DNA of 35,014 nucleotides from an uncultured Pseudorhodobacter sp. (GTDB lineage: Bacteria > Pseudomonadota > Alphaproteobacteria > Rhodobacterales > Rhodobacteraceae). The notes under the pieces were generated by a model, which was not told the origin of the DNA, searched no databases, and saw only the letters and a program-made list of their open reading frames with translations. A program made the translations under genes and the position numbers. Positions 31,563 through 35,014 of the stretch are shown here, piece after piece (position 1 is the stretch's first letter; every line of letters starts with the position of its first letter). The DNA is taken from contig CALEMZ010000110.1 of assembly GCA_937910975.1 (NCBI GenBank), positions 1-35,014 on the forward strand. The letters are read 5' to 3'.

Positions 31563-32288
31563 CTAGCGGCTTGCATCAGGCTGGAAAGTCGAGAAATCGA
31601 CCATCGTGCCCAACACTTGCAGATAGGCGATCAACGCATCCATCTCGGTCAACGCGGTCGTGCCATCAAAGTTGCGCACCGCCGCCTTGCCATAGCGTTC
31701 CAGCAAGCCGTCATAATCGCTGTCCGGATTGGCCTGCGCCTTAAAGTCAGCGACGGCGTTTTCCATCATGTCGTCGGTGTAGGGCACACCCACGACACGA
31801 TGCACCTTCATGCTGTCACCAATATACTCGCCGTCGATCACCTTATTCGACAGGAAGCCATATTTCGGCATCACAGATTCCGGCACAACAGATTGCGGAT
31901 CGGTCATGTGATCCACATGCCAAGCGTCGGAATAACGATCGCCCACACGGGCAAGGTCCGGCCCGGTCCGCTTGGATCCCCATTGGAACGGATGGTCATA
32001 CATCGATTCCGCAGCAAGGGAGTAATGGCCATACCGCTCCACCTCGTCGCGCATTGGGCGGATCATCTGGCTGTGGCAGACATAGCAGCCCTCGCGCAAA
32101 TAGATGTCCCGTCCGGCAAGTTCCAGCGGGGTGTAGGGGCGAACCCCTTCCACCTTTTCAATTGTGTTCTCCAGATAGAACAGCGGTACGATCTGGACCA
32201 AGCCCCCGATGGTCACGACCAGAAAGGACAGAACCAGCAGCAAGGTCGCGTTGGTCTCGATGACCTTGTGTTTGTCAAGAAAAGCCAT
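31563..32288 (-). CDS. ccoO: cbb3 oxidase subunit II, monohaem cytochrome CcoO
   Basis: A 241-residue protein with an N-terminal signal-anchor helix (LLLVLSFLVVTIGGLVQIVP) and one haem c site, Cys68-x-x-Cys71-His72, in REGCYVCHSQMIRPMRDE, the conserved CcoO/FixO sequence. Candidate Met ligands lie further on (DPQSVVPESVMPKYGFL). It passes electrons from CcoP to haem b of CcoN. It starts 12 bases after the ccoN stop behind GGAGGGAA, a strong ribosome site. Confidence 0.96.
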   Translation of the reverse strand: MAFLDKHKVIETNATLLLVLSFLVVTIGGLVQIVPLFYLENTIEKVEGVRPYTPLELAGRDIYLREGCYVCHSQMIRPMRDEVERYGHYSLAAESMYDHPFQWGSKRTGPDLARVGDRYSDAWHVDHMTDPQSVVPESVMPKYGFLSNKVIDGEYIGDSMKVHRVVGVPYTDDMMENAVADFKAQANPDSDYDGLLERYGKAAVRNFDGTTALTEMDALIAYLQVLGTMVDFSTFQPDASR

Positions 32289-32300
32289 TGTTCCCTCCGG

Positions 32301-33902
32301 TTATTCAGCAGGGACGAGCGCGTTGTCGCTCGCCTTTTCAGGCTGCGCTTTCACGGTCATCCACAAATTGTAGCACATGATGATCGCGCCCGTCAGGAAC
32401 ATCACCCCGCCCAAGCTACGCACCACATACATCGGAAACTTTGCCGATACGGTGTCAGCAAAGGCGTTGACGAGGAAGCCATTGGCATCCACTTCGCGCC
32501 ACATCAGGCCTTCCATGATCCCGGTAACCCACATCGAGGACGCGTAAAGAACGATCCCGATCGTTGCCAACCAGAAGTGCCAGCTTACCAGTTTCAGGCT
32601 ATAAAGCCCCGCCCTGTTCCACAGCTTCGGCGTCAGATAGTAAAGCGCGCCGAAAGTGATCATACCGTTCCAACCCAGCGCACCGGAATGCACATGGCCA
32701 ATGGTCCAGTCGGTGTAGTGGCTCAGCGAGTTTACGGCCTTGATCGACATCATCGGACCCTCAAACGTGGACATCCCATAGAAGCCGATGGAAACCACCA
32801 TCATCCGAATGATCGGGTCGGTGCGCAGCTTGTCCCATGCGCCCGAAAGCGTCATCAGACCGTTGATCATGCCACCCCATGAGGGCATCCACAGCATGAT
32901 CGAGAACACCATGCCCAGCGTCTGCGCCCAATCGGGCAGTGCTGTGTAATGCAGGTGGTGCGGACCAGCCCAGATATAGAGGAAGATCAACGCCCAGAAG
33001 TGGATGATCGACAGCTTATATGAGAATACCGGACGCTCGGCCTGCTTTGGCACGAAATAGTACATCATACCAAGGAACCCGGCAGTCAGGAAGAAGCCCA
33101 CCGCGTTGTGGCCATACCACCATTGCACCATCGCATCCTGAACACCCGAGAACACCTGAACGGATTTGGAACCGAACACAGAGACAGGAATGCTCAGGTT
33201 GTTGAGCACATGAAGCATCGCCACCGTAACAATGAACGAAAGGTAGAACCAGTTCGCCACATAGATATGCGGCTCTCTGCGCTTCACGATTGTGCCAAGG
33301 TAGACTGCCAAAAAGGCCAGCCAGACAACCGTCAGCCACAGATCGACATACCACTCCGGCTCGGCATATTCTTTGGACTGTGTGGCGCCCAGCAAATATC
33401 CGGTTGCGGCAAGCACGATAAACAACTGGTAGCCCCAGAATACGAACCAGCCAAGGTTTCCGCCCCACAGGCGCGCGGCACTTGTGCGCTGCACCACATA
33501 GAAGGCGGTCGCTATCAAGGCGTTACCACCAAAGGCAAAAATCACAGCCGAAGTGTGCAAGGGACGCAAGCGGCCAAAGTTGGCATAACCCTGCGCCCAT
33601 TCAAAATTGAGCACTGGATAGGCCAACTGGAAGGCGATGATCACCCCTACCAAAAAGCCGACCACGCCCCAAAGCGCGGTCGCAATAACGCCAGCGCGCA
33701 CCACGCCGTCAAAATATTCATTTTGCGGCGCTGCCCGTTTCGGCTCGCCCAAGCGGCGCACAGACCACAAGAACAACCCTCCCGCCACAAGCATAATGGT
33801 CAGTGCATTGACCAGATAAGCCGGATCGCGCGCGTAATTGGCTCCGATCGCGGCCAAAACCGTAATCAAACCCAGCGCAATCAATTTAAAGTAATCCCAC
33901 AT
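32301..33902 (-). CDS. ccoN: cbb3 oxidase catalytic subunit I CcoN
   Basis: The 533-residue membrane protein is the haem-copper subunit that reduces O2 and pumps protons. Family blocks are all present: GRLRPLHTSAVIFAFGGNAL with a haem-b His, VQWWYGHNAVGFFLTAGFLG with a CuB His, IWAGPHHLHYTALPDWAQ with the paired CuB His residues, and TDWTIGHVHSGALGWNG with haem-ligand His residues. I chose the ATG at 33902 (MWDYFKLIALG), where family proteins usually start and AGGGA precedes. ATG at 33962 would add 20 residues, but it lies about where an FNR-dependent transcript would begin. It leads ccoNOQP. Confidence 0.95.
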   Translation of the reverse strand: MWDYFKLIALGLITVLAAIGANYARDPAYLVNALTIMLVAGGLFLWSVRRLGEPKRAAPQNEYFDGVVRAGVIATALWGVVGFLVGVIIAFQLAYPVLNFEWAQGYANFGRLRPLHTSAVIFAFGGNALIATAFYVVQRTSAARLWGGNLGWFVFWGYQLFIVLAATGYLLGATQSKEYAEPEWYVDLWLTVVWLAFLAVYLGTIVKRREPHIYVANWFYLSFIVTVAMLHVLNNLSIPVSVFGSKSVQVFSGVQDAMVQWWYGHNAVGFFLTAGFLGMMYYFVPKQAERPVFSYKLSIIHFWALIFLYIWAGPHHLHYTALPDWAQTLGMVFSIMLWMPSWGGMINGLMTLSGAWDKLRTDPIIRMMVVSIGFYGMSTFEGPMMSIKAVNSLSHYTDWTIGHVHSGALGWNGMITFGALYYLTPKLWNRAGLYSLKLVSWHFWLATIGIVLYASSMWVTGIMEGLMWREVDANGFLVNAFADTVSAKFPMYVVRSLGGVMFLTGAIIMCYNLWMTVKAQPEKASDNALVPAE

Positions 33903-33994
33903 TTCGCGTCCCTTCGTCTTCTCCCGGTCCGAACCAAGATTCGGCAGGGTATTCGTTGACATCCCGCTTTTGGGCGTCGTGCAAATATAATGCT

Positions 33995-34008
33995 TTGATC
34001 CATGTCAA
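33995..34008 (-). promoter_or_regulatory. FnrL/FixK-type box of ccoNOQP
   Basis: TTGATCCATGTCAA is a near-perfect TTGAT-N4-RTCAA box. Centred at 34001.5 it predicts a minus-strand transcript start near 33960, with CAAAAG (33972-33967) as a weak -10. This agrees with the downstream start codon at 33902. Confidence 0.75.
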
Positions 34009-34026
34009 AGAATTGGCTCCCTTCAC

Positions 34027-34069
34027 TTGACGCTGATCAAGGCGAAGGTCAACATCCCCAGCCTATAAC
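34027..34069 (+). promoter_or_regulatory. FnrL/FixK-type box and -10 of the universal stress gene
   Basis: TTGACGCTGATCAA (34027-34040) is an FNR-type box. TATAAC at 34064-34069 stands where the -10 should be when the box is centred at -41.5, giving a start near 34075. This is the best complete class II FNR promoter in the window. Confidence 0.8.
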
Positions 34070-34101
34070 TTGAAGAGTTAAGAAATCAGGAGGTTTCCAC
34101 C

Positions 34102-34950
34102 GTGGCATATAAATCCCTACTGACCATTTGCAGTGATCCCTTGCGCGCGCCCCAGACCTTTGCCGCCGCAGCATCGCTTGCAATATCGCAAGACGGCCAT
34201 CTGGATGCACTTGCGCTGGGGGTGGATCGTTCGCAGATAGGCTATTCTTATGTCGGCGCCAGCGCTGTCATTTTACAAGTCGCACAAGAACGCGCGACCG
34301 AAGATGTGAAGGCCGTCGAAGCCGGCATCCGCTCTGGCGTAGAGGCCGCTGGCCCGTCACTGCGCTGGTCTTCCGAAGGGGCCGTTGCGATGATGGGCGC
34401 GCTATCTGATCTGGTCGCCCTGCGCGCACGCTTTGCCGATCTGGTGGTGCTTGCCAAACCCTATGGCGAAAAACATGGTGATGAAGAAGAGGCCATAGTA
34501 GAAGCCGCGATGTTCGAAGGCCAAGCACCGGTTCTGGTGTTGCCTGATACCATGGCGGATGCCGGTACAATCGGCAAACGCATCGTCATTGCATGGAACC
34601 AAAGCCGCGAAGCGATGAACGCAATCCGCCATGCGCTGCCCTTTCTGAAACGGGCCGATCACGTCTGGATTACCATCATTGATCCGCCGAAGCACGGGGC
34701 CGAACGCTCTGATCCCGGCGGTGCGCTGTGCCAGATGCTGGTGCGCCATGGGGTGAAAGCCGAAGTGACGGTCCTCGCCCGCACCATGCCGCGCGTCTCG
34801 GATGTGCTTGTCCGTCATATCCGCGATGTTGATGCCGATATGCTGGTCATGGGGGCATACGGCCATTCCCGTTTCCGCGAAGCTATTCTTGGCGGTGCAA
34901 CCCGCAACATGCTGGAAAACGCCGAAGTCGCGGTATTCATGACGCATTGA
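34102..34950 (+). CDS. Universal stress protein with tandem UspA-type domains
   Basis: A 282-residue cytosolic protein. The first half (1-145) is a degenerate Usp domain. The second half (about 155-282) has IVIAWNQSREAMNAIRHAL and the ATP-binding signature MGAYGHSRFREAILGGATRNML (GxxGxSRxREAxLGG pattern). The start is GTG 34102 with a perfect AGGAGG at 34088-34093. It is divergent from ccoN and has its own FNR-type promoter, so it should be induced under low oxygen. In Rhodobacter species the cco locus lies near fnrL and hem genes, so fnrL may follow just outside this window. The biochemical role of such Usp proteins is unclear. Confidence 0.9.
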   Translation: MAYKSLLTICSDPLRAPQTFAAAASLAISQDGHLDALALGVDRSQIGYSYVGASAVILQVAQERATEDVKAVEAGIRSGVEAAGPSLRWSSEGAVAMMGALSDLVALRARFADLVVLAKPYGEKHGDEEEAIVEAAMFEGQAPVLVLPDTMADAGTIGKRIVIAWNQSREAMNAIRHALPFLKRADHVWITIIDPPKHGAERSDPGGALCQMLVRHGVKAEVTVLARTMPRVSDVLVRHIRDVDADMLVMGAYGHSRFREAILGGATRNMLENAEVAVFMTH

Positions 34951-35014
34951 TCAACCCCATCAGGGGAATCGCATTTGGATTTTGACAAAGTGTTTTGAAT
35001 AGATTCTTGGAGTT

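Noticed and set aside
31548..32882. Plus-strand open frame of 444 codons opposite ccoO and ccoN
   Set aside because: Antisense to two clearly functional oxidase genes; no recognisable domains.
34982..34987. TTGACA near the right edge as a -35 for the next gene
   Set aside because: No -10 at the right spacing before the sequence ends; kept only as a weak hint.
1..35014. Prophage, insertion sequence, CRISPR array or defence island
   Set aside because: No transposase, integrase, phage structural gene, direct-repeat array or terminal repeats were seen; the genes are metabolic and respiratory housekeeping.

Overview
The window reads as chromosomal DNA of a marine alphaproteobacterium of the Rhodobacteraceae (Roseobacter group). 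This is inferred from GC-rich coding DNA, a complete ccoNOQP-ccoGHIS cluster with FnrL/FixK-type boxes and a divergent usp gene, a group-2 Mrp antiporter operon, a deoC-ALDH16 pair, and GGATATTTAT-type elements next to hairpins. I see no insertion sequence, phage gene, CRISPR array, rRNA or tRNA. Gene density is high, and only 30092-30472 exceeds 300 bases without a supported gene.

Layout. 1-3932: the tail of an unknown gene, a kynurenine-formamidase-like hydrolase, a TetR-type regulator reduced to its DNA-binding part, and a divergent two-subunit molybdenum hydroxylase (IorA/IorB type, Tat signal on the large subunit). 4047-6666: arfB, a class-III PLP enzyme resembling phospho-lyases, and an APH-fold kinase, joined by overlapping stop/start codons. 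6690-9616: pncB and pncA on the minus strand with argC between them on the plus strand. 9683-12420: trhO, a cytochrome c', an I78-type inhibitor lipoprotein and a NYN-LOTUS protein. 12443-16104: a GT8-like glycosyltransferase, then accD-folC. 16366-22291: mrpA(B)CDEFG, with mrpA broken by a one-base frameshift in a G5 run. 22395-25746: deoC and a two-domain aldehyde dehydrogenase of ALDH16 type. 25822-33902 (minus): ccoS, ccoI, ccoH, ccoG, then ccoP, ccoQ, ccoO, ccoN. 34102-34950: a universal stress protein.

How the genes work together. The cco block encodes the microaerobic cbb3 oxidase and the copper and assembly factors it needs. Four TTGAY-N4-RTCAA boxes tie the oxidase, its assembly operon and usp to oxygen sensing. 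Mrp exchanges Na+ for H+, as expected in a marine cell. DeoC releases acetaldehyde from deoxyribose-5-phosphate, and the neighbouring dehydrogenase may oxidise it. PncA and PncB salvage nicotinamide to nicotinate mononucleotide. The kinase/PLP pair is the best candidate for an uncharacterised catabolic module: phosphorylation of an amino-alcohol followed by PLP-dependent phosphate elimination.

Limits: all calls come from reading motifs and translated sequence. No alignment or database search was run.
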